Made by a program: the position numbers and the translations under genes. A DNA stretch of 64,000 nucleotides from an uncultured Alistipes sp. (GTDB lineage: Bacteria; Bacteroidota; Bacteroidia; Bacteroidales; UBA932). This document shows, one piece after another, positions 17,541 through 25,965 of this stretch. The stretch lies in contig URSC01000003.1 in the NCBI GenBank assembly GCA_900550465.1, forward strand, positions 62,001-126,000. The letters are read 5' to 3'. Numbering within the stretch: the first letter of the stretch is position 1; each line of letters starts with the position of its first letter. The notes beneath the pieces are model-generated. The model was not told the DNA's origin and made no database searches. It saw nothing but the letters and a program-made list of their open reading frames with translations.

Positions 17541-19643
17541 CTATTTGAGGCCTCTGTTGGCGAGGAGGGGATCGATGCCGGGCTCCTTGCCGCGGAAGTT
17601 GACATAGAGGGTCATGGCGTCGTCCTCACCGCCGCGCTCGAGAACTTCCTCACGGAACTTGCGGGCCACCTCCTGGTTGAAGATGTCACCGGTCTCCTTG
17701 AATGCCTCGTAGGCGTCAGCGTCCAGAACCTCTGCCCAGATGTAGCTGTAGTAGCCTACTGTATATCCGCCGCCGAACACGTGGGTGAAGTAGGTCGAGC
17801 GGTAGCGGGGAGGAATCTGGGAGAGCAGACCGCGGTCACCGAGGACTTTAGCCTCGAATTTGTTGACATCCAGGTCGGCGGGAATCTCATCCATGATGAA
17901 GTAGTCCATATCGAGCAGGGAGGCTGCCAGATACTCGGTAGTGGCGAAGCCCTGGCCGTACTTGCCGGACTTGTCGAGCTTGTCCACCAGTTCCTGAGGA
18001 ATCACCTCACCTGTCTGATAATGCTTTGCATATACTTTAAGCACCTCAGGCTCAAATGCCCAGTGCTCGTTGATCTGCGAGGGGAGCTCCACGAAATCGC
18101 GGGTCATCGAGGCGTTGCCCTGATACCTTACATCCTGGAGCAGGGACTGGAGGGCATGTCCGAACTCGTGGAAGAATGTCTCGGTCTCATCGGGGCTCAG
18201 CAGAGCGGGAGCATCACCTGTTCCGCGGGTAAAGTTGCCCACGATGGTCACGATAGGGATAACCCTTACACCGTCCTTGTAGTACTGCTCGCGGTAGCCT
18301 CCGCACCATGCACCGCCTCTCTTGTAGCCGGGACGTGCGAACATATCCATGAAGATGATGCCGAGGGTGGAGCCGTCAGCGTCCTTGCACTCGAAGGCCT
18401 GGGCCTCGGGATGGGGCACCGGCACGTTGTTGAGCTGGGTGAAGGTAATTCCGTAAAGACGGTTGGCCACGTAGAAGATACCCTCACGCACGTTCTCGAA
18501 CTTGAAGTAGGGCTTCAGCTCATCCTCGGAAAGGTTGAACTTCTCGGCCTTGGCCTTCTCGAAGTAGTATCTCCAGTCGGCGGCAGTCAGCTCGTCATTG
18601 ACTCCCTGAGCCTTGGCGATGGGATACATGTCCGCGAGCTCACGCCTGGCGGATTTCAGGGCCGGTGTCCAGAGCTGGTCGAGGAGGTTGTAGACAGCCT
18701 CGGGGGTCTTGGCCATACGGTCCTCGAGAACGAACTCGGCATAGTTGTCATAGCCCATGATTTTGGCCTTCTGGTTATAGAGGTTCACCATTTCCACGAT
18801 GATGGCCTTGTTGTCATTTGCATCATCGTTGTTGCCGCGGTTCAGATAACCGTTGAGCAGCTTGGTGCGGAGCTCGCGGTTGTCGTCGAACTGGAGGAAG
18901 GGCATTACGCTGGCGTTGTCCAGACCGAACACCCACATACCGCCCATGCCTTTCTCCTCAGCACGCTGGGCTGCAGCGTCGATGGCTGCCTGGGGCAGTC
19001 CGGCGAGATCTGCCTCGTCATCCACCACCAGGGTGAAGGCGGCAGTCTCCTTCAGCACGTTCTGCTCGAACTTGAGCTGCAGCTCGGAGATGCGGGAGTT
19101 GATCTTCTTGAGCTCTTCCTTCTTGTCTGCGGGCAGGGTGGCTCCGGCTCTCTCATATCCTTTGTATGTCTCGGTGAGAAGTCTCATCTGGTCGGGCTCG
19201 AGGCCGAGGTTCTCGCGGTTGTCATAGACGGCCTTGACCCTCTCGTAGAGTTTCTCATTGAGGGAAATCTCGTTGAAGTGGGCGCTTACCACGGGGGCCA
19301 GCTCAGTCTCGATGGCCATCAGCTCGGGAGTGGAGTTGATGGATGTCTCGCTGCCGAAGACGGAGTACACGCGGCTGAAAAGACCGCCGGCGTTGTCCAG
19401 GGCTACGATGGTATTCTCGAAATCAGGAGCAGCGGGATTGTTGACGATAGCGTCTATCTCCTTGTTGTGCTCCTCTATGGCTGCCAGAACGGCAGGCTTG
19501 TAATCATCTATCTGCACTTCTTCGAAAGGAGGGATGCCGAAGGGGGTATCCCACTCCTCGAGAAGAGGATTTTTCCGATTGTCACATGATGTCATCATAA
19601 GTGCAAGTGTCAGGATTGCTGTGGAAAATAAAAATTTTTTCAT
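17541..19643 (-). CDS. M3-family zinc metallopeptidase lipoprotein (peptidyl-dipeptidase Dcp-like)
   Basis: The 700-residue protein begins with a lipoprotein signal ending in MTSC (Cys 20) and contains the M3 zinc motif HEFGH (about residue 490, in ETFFHEFGHALQSLL) with the downstream Glu typical of thimet-type peptidases. Length and the PFEEVQIDDYKPAV start match Dcp-like peptidyl-dipeptidases of Bacteroidales, which remove C-terminal dipeptides. The lipobox predicts envelope location. It lies 33 nt after rpoD. Confidence 0.93.
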   Translation of the reverse strand: MKKFLFSTAILTLALMMTSCDNRKNPLLEEWDTPFGIPPFEEVQIDDYKPAVLAAIEEHNKEIDAIVNNPAAPDFENTIVALDNAGGLFSRVYSVFGSETSINSTPELMAIETELAPVVSAHFNEISLNEKLYERVKAVYDNRENLGLEPDQMRLLTETYKGYERAGATLPADKKEELKKINSRISELQLKFEQNVLKETAAFTLVVDDEADLAGLPQAAIDAAAQRAEEKGMGGMWVFGLDNASVMPFLQFDDNRELRTKLLNGYLNRGNNDDANDNKAIIVEMVNLYNQKAKIMGYDNYAEFVLEDRMAKTPEAVYNLLDQLWTPALKSARRELADMYPIAKAQGVNDELTAADWRYYFEKAKAEKFNLSEDELKPYFKFENVREGIFYVANRLYGITFTQLNNVPVPHPEAQAFECKDADGSTLGIIFMDMFARPGYKRGGAWCGGYREQYYKDGVRVIPIVTIVGNFTRGTGDAPALLSPDETETFFHEFGHALQSLLQDVRYQGNASMTRDFVELPSQINEHWAFEPEVLKVYAKHYQTGEVIPQELVDKLDKSGKYGQGFATTEYLAASLLDMDYFIMDEIPADLDVNKFEAKVLGDRGLLSQIPPRYRSTYFTHVFGGGYTVGYYSYIWAEVLDADAYEAFKETGDIFNQEVARKFREEVLERGGEDDAMTLYVNFRGKEPGIDPLLANRGLK

Positions 19644-19676
19644 ATGAGGTTGGATTATAAGGTTGTCTGTCTTTGT

Positions 19677-20537
19677 CTATCCGAGGTAACTCTTCAGGAG
19701 CTTGCTGCGGTTGCTGTGTCTGAGACGGCGTATGGCCTTCTCCTTGATCTGGCGGACTCTCTCGCGGGTGAGACCGAACTTCTCGCCTATCTCCTCGAGG
19801 GTCATTTCCTGAGTACCGATACCGAAGAAGTCCTTGACGATATCCCTCTCCCTTTCGGTGAGGGTGGACAGGGCGCGTTCGATTTCCTTGTTCAGGGACT
19901 CGTTTACCAGACCGCGGTCGGCGTTGGGCGAGTCATTGTTGACCAGCACGTCCAGCAGGCTGTTGTCCTCTCCGTCCACGAAAGGAGCGTCCACGGAAAC
20001 GTGACGGCCGGATACGCGGAGGGTGTCGGCAATCTTGTCGCGGGGAATGTCGAGAATCTCCGCCAGCTCATCGGGCGAGGGCATTCGCTCGTTGTCCTGC
20101 TCGAACTTCTGAAGAGCCTTGTTGATCTTGTTCAGGGAACCCACCTGGTTCAGAGGCAGACGGACGATCCTGGACTGCTCGGCCAGAGCCTGGAGTATCG
20201 ACTGGCGTATCCACCACACGGCGTAGGATATGAACTTGAAGCCGCGGGTCTCGTCGAACTTCTCGGCGGCCTTGATAAGGCCCAGGTTGCCCTCGTTGAT
20301 CAGGTCGGGAAGGCTCAGTCCCTGATTCTGGTACTGTTTCGCAACAGAAACGACGAAGCGGAGATTGGCCTTCGTCAGTTTCTCGAGGGCCGCCTGGTCC
20401 CCTTTGCGTATTCTCTGTGCCAATTCCACTTCCTCATCCACCCCGATGAGCTCCTCCCTGCCGATCTCCTGGAGATACTTGTCCAGAGAGGCGCTCTCGC
20501 GGTTGGTGATTGATTTTGTAATCTTAAGTTGTCTCAT
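19677..20537 (-). CDS. rpoD: Primary sigma factor RpoD (sigma-ABfr type)
   Basis: The 286-residue sigma-70 factor lacks region 1.1, as is usual for Bacteroidota primary sigma factors. Region 1.2 begins near residue 12; region 2 includes LPDLINEGNLGLIKAAEKFD and the -10-recognition helix YAVWWIRQSI; region 4 ends with LEEIGEKFGLTRERVRQIKE. It directs recognition of the -33 TTTG / -7 TAnnTTTG promoters seen across this window. It is 8 nt downstream of the HtrA-like gene, so it may share transcripts with it. Confidence 0.96.
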   Translation of the reverse strand: MRQLKITKSITNRESASLDKYLQEIGREELIGVDEEVELAQRIRKGDQAALEKLTKANLRFVVSVAKQYQNQGLSLPDLINEGNLGLIKAAEKFDETRGFKFISYAVWWIRQSILQALAEQSRIVRLPLNQVGSLNKINKALQKFEQDNERMPSPDELAEILDIPRDKIADTLRVSGRHVSVDAPFVDGEDNSLLDVLVNNDSPNADRGLVNESLNKEIERALSTLTERERDIVKDFFGIGTQEMTLEEIGEKFGLTRERVRQIKEKAIRRLRHSNRSKLLKSYLG

Positions 20538-20545
20538 TATCTCTA

Positions 20546-21996
20546 TTATAAACCTATTCCGTAGTAATAGAGGTTGCCGGACGGATCGAAGCCCTCGATG
20601 AGCAGGGACCTGCGGGCCTTCTTGACCTCGGCGGCCACGTCCTGGGGCGATGAGACGGGATTATTATTGATGTAGGTGATAATGAATCCTGCCTTGATGC
20701 CCGCGTCACGTACCTTGCCCTTGTCCACGGAAGCCACCTTCACTCCTGCCTTCAGCCCGAGTTTCTCAAGTTCCTCCCGGGGCGCGGGGACAAGCTGCGC
20801 TCCGAAGAGATTGACATTGCCCTGCTGGTTATAGGCGTTCATCTCCTGAGTATCCTTGCCTATCAAAGTCACTTTGAGTTTCAAGACTTTGCCGTCACGG
20901 GATATCTCCAGCTCGACCTTGTCGCCGGGACTGTGCTGGTTGATTATCTCCTGCACTGCCGTACCCTTGGCCACTGCCGTTCCGTCTATGGACAGAAGGA
21001 TGTCTCCCTTCTTTACACCTGCCGCCTCGGCGGCACCGCCCTTGACTACCTCAGTTATATATACGCCGTCTGAGGTAGAAAGTTTCATTTCTTCCTTCAA
21101 ATCCTCGGAATTATTGAGCATGGATATACCCAGCATGGCCCTCTGGACCGAACCGTACTCGCGGAAGTCGGCTGCGATTTTCTTCACCATATTGACAGGG
21201 ATAGCGAACGAATAGCCGGCGTATGAGCCTGTCTGGGAGATGATTGCGGTATTGATACCGACGAGCTCGCCCTTGATGTTGACCAGGGCTCCGCCACTGT
21301 TGCCGGGGTTGACAGCCGCGTCAGTCTGGATAAAGGATTCTATCTTGAACTCACCGGAATAATTGGGCATTGAGCGGCCCTTTGCGCTTACGATACCGGC
21401 GGGGGGGGGGGGGGGGAGGGCGTGGCGATGAGCCGGGGTGTCCTGCCGATAGCCAGCACCCACTCCCCGAGACGGAGCTCGTCGGAATCACCCATCGGGA
21501 TGGTGGGCAGTCCCTTGGCGTCCACTTTCAGAAGAGCCACGTCGGTAGCCGGGTCAGTACCTACAATGTCGGCCTTGAATGTCTTGTTGTCACCTACCGT
21601 CACCTCTATCTCGGTGGCGCCGGCGACCACATGGTTGTTGGTCACTATGAAACCGTCCTCGGAGATGATGACGCCCGAACCGGTGCCTACCTGCTCACGG
21701 GGTATGGAATTGCCGAATCCGAAGAAGTACTCGAACAGCGAGGAGGGTCCCTGGGGCTGCTCGCTCCGCTTGACGACCTTCACATAAACCACTGCCTTCA
21801 CAGATGTCTCGGCGGCGTATGTGAAATCGGGATACTCGCCCGTGATGCTCACATTGCGCACTACCGCACCGGAATCCGGATCCTGATATACATAAGTCTG
21901 ATTGTCCCCGCCGGAGGTCAGTCTGACGGTGAGATATCCGGCCAGACCGCCCGCCAGGACGGCAGCCAGAACTATTAGCCAATTTTTCTTTCTCAT
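20546..21996 (-). pseudogene. HtrA/DegP-like periplasmic serine protease, frame broken at a poly-G run
   Basis: Two frames together give one HtrA protein. The 5' part (21996 down to about 21417) has an N-terminal membrane/signal segment, the catalytic His (FIVTNNHVVAG) and Asp (ATDVALLKVDAKG). The 3' part (from about 21400) has the catalytic Ser (NPGNSGGALVN) and two PDZ domains, ending in a terminal strand LYYYGIGL. The break lies in the loop that normally reads GNP(F)-x-L-T-S-T-V-T before AGIVSAKGR: 44 bases stand where about 30 are expected, including 16 consecutive G on the plus strand. Every other family landmark is intact, so an assembly or sequencing artefact is more likely than a real pseudogene. 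HtrA degrades misfolded envelope proteins. Confidence 0.88.
21401..21416. repeat. Homopolymer run of 16 G
   Basis: The G run lies inside the HtrA-like gene exactly at its frame break; on the coding strand it reads as poly-C. Confidence 0.9.
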
Positions 21997-22055
21997 AATC
22001 TGTCAATTTTTACATCTGTTGACAAAATAACTCAAAATATATGCCAAAATTATGT

Positions 22056-22077
22056 TATATTTGTCCCCTCAAAGTTA
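22056..22077. promoter_or_regulatory. Overlapping divergent -7 boxes for dnaN and the HtrA-like gene
   Basis: TATATTTG at 22056-22063 faces dnaN (leader about 21-26 nt). TAACTTTG on the minus strand (22077-22070) faces the HtrA-like gene (leader about 65 nt). Neither has a clear -33 TTTG, so confidence is moderate. Confidence 0.45.
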
Positions 22078-22089
22078 AAAAAACGAAAG

Positions 22090-23217
22090 ATGAACTTTAT
22101 TGTATCGAGCACTGAACTTTTACGCGGGCTGCTCTCCGGACTGAGAGTGATCTCCAACAAGACTACTACCCCCATACTGGACAATTTCCTCTTCGTTCTG
22201 AGGGGGAATTCCCTGGAAGTGACCGCCTCCGACTCCGAGACCACGCTGAGGACCGTCATCCCCGTGGACGAGGTCATGGAAGAGGGATCCGCCGCCGTAC
22301 CGGCCAAGATACTCACCGACTCCCTCAAGGAGTTCCCGGACATGCCCATTGAGTTCAAGACACTCGAGGACAACAACACCATGCAGATCAGCTGGGCCAC
22401 AGGTGCGCAGAAGATACCGTTCTTCCCCGCGGACTACTACCCCGAGCTTCCCGCACTGGACGAAATGGCAGTCACTGTCACCGTCCCCGCCGAGACCCTC
22501 TCCGCAGGACTGGGCTACACCCTCTACGCCACCGCCGACGAGGTGCTCAGGCCGGTCATGAACGGAGTGCTCTTCGACCTCACCCCGGACTCCACGTCCC
22601 TGGTGGCCTCCGACTCCCACAAGCTGGTATGCTACACCCGTACCGACATACGCTCCGAGCAGAAGTCATCTTTCATATTGCCCAAGAAGCCCGCGGCCAT
22701 CCTCCGCGGCCTGCTCTCGAAGTCAGACAGCGACGTCAAGGTGACCTTCGACGGCAAGAACGCCCATTTCGATTTTGACGGATGCCTGCTCGTAGGCCGT
22801 CTGGTGGACGGGACCTATCCCGCCTACAGGACCGTGATTCCGAAGAACAACCAGAACAAGATGCTCATCAGCCGTACCACCCTTCTCAACGCTGCCAAGC
22901 GCGTGTCGGTATGCTCGAACCAGGCGACCTCCAGCATGAAGTTCTCCCTGTCGTTCAACACACTGGTCATCTCGGCCCAGGACACCGGATTCTCCATCTC
23001 GGCACACGAGACCCTGCCGTGCCAGTACGACGGCGAGCCGATGGACATAGGCTTCAAGTCCACCTTCCTGATAGAGATACTCTCCAACCTGCCCTACGAG
23101 GAGATATGCTTCGAGCTGGCCGACCCGGCCCGCGCAGCCCTCATAGTGCCCGCCGAGGACCACAACCCGGACGAGGACATCTGCTCCCTGCTGATGCCCA
23201 TCCGCATCCCCAACTAA
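22090..23217 (+). CDS. dnaN: DNA polymerase III beta sliding clamp
   Basis: The 375-residue protein has the three-domain beta-clamp pattern: MNFIVSSTELLRGL at the start, the second domain near FFPADYYPELPALDEM, and the typical ending LLMPIRIPN. Length matches Bacteroidales clamps. It tethers the replicative polymerase to DNA. It is followed 12 nt later by a proofreading-type exonuclease gene, a replication-related pairing. Confidence 0.97.
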   Translation: MNFIVSSTELLRGLLSGLRVISNKTTTPILDNFLFVLRGNSLEVTASDSETTLRTVIPVDEVMEEGSAAVPAKILTDSLKEFPDMPIEFKTLEDNNTMQISWATGAQKIPFFPADYYPELPALDEMAVTVTVPAETLSAGLGYTLYATADEVLRPVMNGVLFDLTPDSTSLVASDSHKLVCYTRTDIRSEQKSSFILPKKPAAILRGLLSKSDSDVKVTFDGKNAHFDFDGCLLVGRLVDGTYPAYRTVIPKNNQNKMLISRTTLLNAAKRVSVCSNQATSSMKFSLSFNTLVISAQDTGFSISAHETLPCQYDGEPMDIGFKSTFLIEILSNLPYEEICFELADPARAALIVPAEDHNPDEDICSLLMPIRIPN

Positions 23218-23229
23218 CCCTCACATAAA

Positions 23230-24000
23230 ATGAAACTCAATCTCAAGAACCCCATAATCTTCTTCGACATCGAGAGCACCGGCCTCAATGTCGCCACAGA
23301 CCGTATCGTAGAGATATCCATGGTCAAGGTCATGCCGGACGGCAGCACCGAGGTCAAGACCCGCAGGATCAACCCCACGATACATATCTCCGAGGAGGCC
23401 TCGCGCATCCACGGCATCCATGATGAGGACGTCAGGAACGAGCCTACTTTCAGCCAGATAGCCAAGTCTCTGGCCAAATGGATGGAAGGCTGCGACATCG
23501 CCGGCTACAACTCCAACAAGTTCGACATCCCGGTCCTCTACGAGGAATTCCTCCGCGCCGGAGTGGACTTCGACTTCCGCAAGCGCAAGCTGGTGGACGT
23601 GCAGAACATCTTCCACAAGATGGAGCAGAGGACCCTATCGGCAGCATACAAGTTCTACTGCCACAAGGACCTGGAGCATGCGCACTCCGCCGAGGCCGAC
23701 ACAGTGGCTACATACGAGATACTGCAGGCCCAGCTGGACAAATACTCCGACACCCTCCAGAACGACATCAACTTCCTGGCCGACTTCTCGTCCAAGACCA
23801 AGTTCGCCGACTACGCCGGGCGCATCATATACAATGACAAGGACGTACCTGTCTTCAACTTCGGCAAGCACAAGGGGAAACCCGTAGCCGAAGTGCTCCG
23901 CACCGAGCCCAGCTACTATGCCTGGATGATGAACGGGGACTTCACTCTTGATACCAAGAAAGTCCTCACGGAGATCAAGATAAAGTCCTCCGGCAAGTGA
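23230..24000 (+). CDS. DnaQ-like 3'-5' exonuclease with C-terminal DUF3820-like segment
   Basis: The 256-residue protein carries a DEDDh exonuclease domain: FFDIESTGLN (first acids, residues 11-13), NSNKFDIPVLY (third acid) and HAHSAEADT (His and last Asp). Residues about 200-256 (FNFGKHKGKPVAEVL and YYAWMMNGDF) form the small DUF3820-like segment often joined to such exonucleases in Bacteroidales. It probably acts as an epsilon-like proofreading or repair exonuclease. Its stop overlaps the GTG start of the next gene (GTGA). Confidence 0.92.
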   Translation: MKLNLKNPIIFFDIESTGLNVATDRIVEISMVKVMPDGSTEVKTRRINPTIHISEEASRIHGIHDEDVRNEPTFSQIAKSLAKWMEGCDIAGYNSNKFDIPVLYEEFLRAGVDFDFRKRKLVDVQNIFHKMEQRTLSAAYKFYCHKDLEHAHSAEADTVATYEILQAQLDKYSDTLQNDINFLADFSSKTKFADYAGRIIYNDKDVPVFNFGKHKGKPVAEVLRTEPSYYAWMMNGDFTLDTKKVLTEIKIKSSGK

Positions 24001-24569
24001 ACATCCTCGTCTCTCCTCTGACCGGAGGAAGTTTCTACTTCCGCTCCGACTCTACCCTGATAAGGGCCCTGACAGACTTCTACATACCCGACTACGTGGA
24101 AAGCATCTCCGCTGTCCCCGTCATCTGCTTCCGTTCCGAACGGTCCGGGAAATCCGTACTCGAGCAGTTCGCACGGCGGTACCTGGGTCCGTTCTCATGC
24201 GGAATAATACTGAAGGCGGTCCTGCGCGGAGACTCCGTCAAGGAAGCCGACCGCATCTTCGTCCAGAATGCCCTGGACTACTCGACCGTCATCCCATACG
24301 ACCTCATCCCGCTGGACAGGCTGCCTGACAGCATCTCGGCTTCCAGGCCTTTCGTCATCAAGATCAATGGTCTGGAGCGGTGCAGGATAGAGCAGCACCC
24401 CGGGATTCAGGAACTAAGCCGCAGATTCGCGGACATCAGCCGGTACTGCTCTGTACGCACCGGGGACATGCTCGCCTTCGAACTGGCACCCGAAGTACCG
24501 GTGGGCAGGGAAGAGCACCTGACCGCCACTTTCGGCACAGGCGGCAGCATCAGCATCATCGTAAGGTAG
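23997..24569 (+). CDS. Degenerate fumarylacetoacetate hydrolase (FAH)-fold protein
   Basis: GTG start within the GTGA overlap with the exonuclease gene implies translational coupling. The 190-residue protein follows the layout of short Bacteroidales FAH-family proteins: SDSTLIRALTDFYIPDY at the start, GKSVLEQFARRYLGPFSCGI in the middle, PFVIKINGLERCRIEQHPGI, and a C-terminal ISRYCSVRTGDMLAFE matching the family's IS-F-TL--GDL-FTGTP strand. The metal-binding acidic residues of active FAH enzymes (an E-x-E in the first half) are not present, and the GTP turn is changed to ELAPE. It is therefore probably a non-catalytic relative; this assignment rests on pattern only. It ends convergently with the next gene, overlapping 14 bases. 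Confidence 0.55.
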   Translation: MNILVSPLTGGSFYFRSDSTLIRALTDFYIPDYVESISAVPVICFRSERSGKSVLEQFARRYLGPFSCGIILKAVLRGDSVKEADRIFVQNALDYSTVIPYDLIPLDRLPDSISASRPFVIKINGLERCRIEQHPGIQELSRRFADISRYCSVRTGDMLAFELAPEVPVGREEHLTATFGTGGSISIIVR

Positions 24570-25797
24570 AGCGGTTTATCACGGAGCGCACGGCAGCAGC
24601 CGCGGTAGAGAAGGCTATCTGAAGATTATATCCGCCGGTATCCGCATCCAGGTCCATAACCTCCCCTGCAAAATAAAGTCCGGGCACCAGCTTGGACTCC
24701 ATCGTCTTACGCGATATCTCCTTGAGCGATACCCCTCCGGCCGTCACCACTGCCCGACGGTAATCCACGAAACCCTTTATAGGCATCCGCCAGTTCTTGA
24801 GACGGACCGGCAGATTCTGGACCGTAAGGGACGGGGCGGCCTCGACGAACGGCCTTACCGCCTGTAGAGGGAGGAACCTCTCCAGAAAACGGTCCAGGCC
24901 CAATCCAGGACGGTATTCCCTTTCGACCCGTGCCTTCAGCTCCGCAGCCGGGACCGCCGGCTTCAGATCGATAACCGCCTCCACCTTCTTCCCCTCCGTC
25001 AGGGCCTTGACAGCCCGGCGGCTGACCCTGAACCCCAGGGCGCCCTCCAGTCCTCCGTCCGTGAAAGTCAACTCCCCGAACTCCGTCTGCACCACCCCCC
25101 CGTCGACCAGGAGAGAGAGCGAGACGTTGCGCAGGGTTAGTCCTATCAGGGCAAAATTGTATTTCTCCGGCACCAGGGCCGTGAGCGAAGGCATGGTAGG
25201 GGTGACAGTATGCCCTAGCCTGCCTGCCAGGCGGTATCCGTCTCCGGTAGAGCCGGTAGCGGGATAAGAGAGCCCGCCGGTGGCTATTATCACCGCCGCA
25301 GCGCGGAGACTGCAGGCCGATATCCTCTCTTCCGTCCGCATGACACTCAGCGTCAGGCCGCAGGATGTCCGGTCTATGGAGACCACCTCGCTGTTATATT
25401 CCAGGTCAATATTGTCCGAAGAGACAATCCGCCGCAGAAGGGCGTCCCTGACATCAGCGCTGCGGCCTGACTGCGGAAATACCCTCATCCCCCGCTCCAC
25501 CGTGACAGGCAGGCCAAGGGACTGGAACATGGCGACGGTATCGGTATTGGAAAATGACATGAAGGCAGGACGGAAAAAGGCGGCGTCGGGATGAATGTGA
25601 GGACTCAGTTCCTCCCAGGGACGGGTATTCGTAATATTGCACCGGCCCTTCCCGGTCAGCAGCAGTTTCCTCCCGCACTGACTGTTCTTCTCCACCAGGG
25701 CCACCCTCAGGCTGCTGCCCGCCGCAAGCACCGCAGCGGTCATGCCTGCCGCCCCCGCTCCTATTATTACCAGGTCGTACTCCTTACATTCGCCCAT
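24556..25797 (-). CDS. HI0933-family flavoprotein (NAD(P)/FAD-dependent oxidoreductase)
   Basis: The 413-residue protein has an N-terminal Rossmann motif (VIIGAGAAGMTAAVLAAG, residues 10-27), the family signature CGRKLLLTGKGRCNITNT (about 41-58), and the C-terminal GLYFAGEVMDLDADTGGYNL. Members bind FAD; the substrate is unknown. It ends 14 bases inside the convergent FAH-like gene. Its 5' end faces the tRNA-Thr promoter region. Confidence 0.93.
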   Translation of the reverse strand: MGECKEYDLVIIGAGAAGMTAAVLAAGSSLRVALVEKNSQCGRKLLLTGKGRCNITNTRPWEELSPHIHPDAAFFRPAFMSFSNTDTVAMFQSLGLPVTVERGMRVFPQSGRSADVRDALLRRIVSSDNIDLEYNSEVVSIDRTSCGLTLSVMRTEERISACSLRAAAVIIATGGLSYPATGSTGDGYRLAGRLGHTVTPTMPSLTALVPEKYNFALIGLTLRNVSLSLLVDGGVVQTEFGELTFTDGGLEGALGFRVSRRAVKALTEGKKVEAVIDLKPAVPAAELKARVEREYRPGLGLDRFLERFLPLQAVRPFVEAAPSLTVQNLPVRLKNWRMPIKGFVDYRRAVVTAGGVSLKEISRKTMESKLVPGLYFAGEVMDLDADTGGYNLQIAFSTAAAAVRSVINRSTLR

Positions 25798-25821
25798 ACC
25801 TTGTTCCTATTTTAATTTCAA

Positions 25822-25853
25822 TTTCGCAAAATTAGAATTATTTTCTATATTTG
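25822..25853 (+). promoter_or_regulatory. Promoter of tRNA-Thr
   Basis: TTTC at 25822-25825 (one mismatch to TTTG), a 20-bp spacer and TATATTTG at 25846-25853 fit the Bacteroidales consensus. Transcription would start about 12 nt before the mature tRNA end. Confidence 0.6.
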
Positions 25854-25871
25854 CGACCACATTCAGAAAAA

Positions 25872-25947
25872 GCCTCTTTAGCTCAGTCGGTAGAGCAGCT
25901 CATTCGTAATGAGCAGGTCGTGGGTTCGAGTCCCATGAGAGGCTCCA
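25872..25947 (+). tRNA. tRNA-Thr (anticodon CGT)
   Basis: The cloverleaf is complete: acceptor GCCTCTT with GAGAGGC, D-arm GCTC/GAGC, anticodon stem GCTCA/TGAGC with loop TTCGTAA (anticodon CGT, reading ACG), T-arm GTGGG/CCCAT with TTCGAGT loop, discriminator T and encoded CCA (25945-25947). A GH97 gene starts 18 nt downstream. Confidence 0.97.
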
Positions 25948-25965
25948 TCCTTTAAACATTCAGCC

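Noticed and set aside
17781..19589. 602-codon open frame on the plus strand
   Set aside because: It runs exactly antisense to the M3 peptidase gene, has no recognisable domain, and is explained by the GC-rich codon use of that gene.
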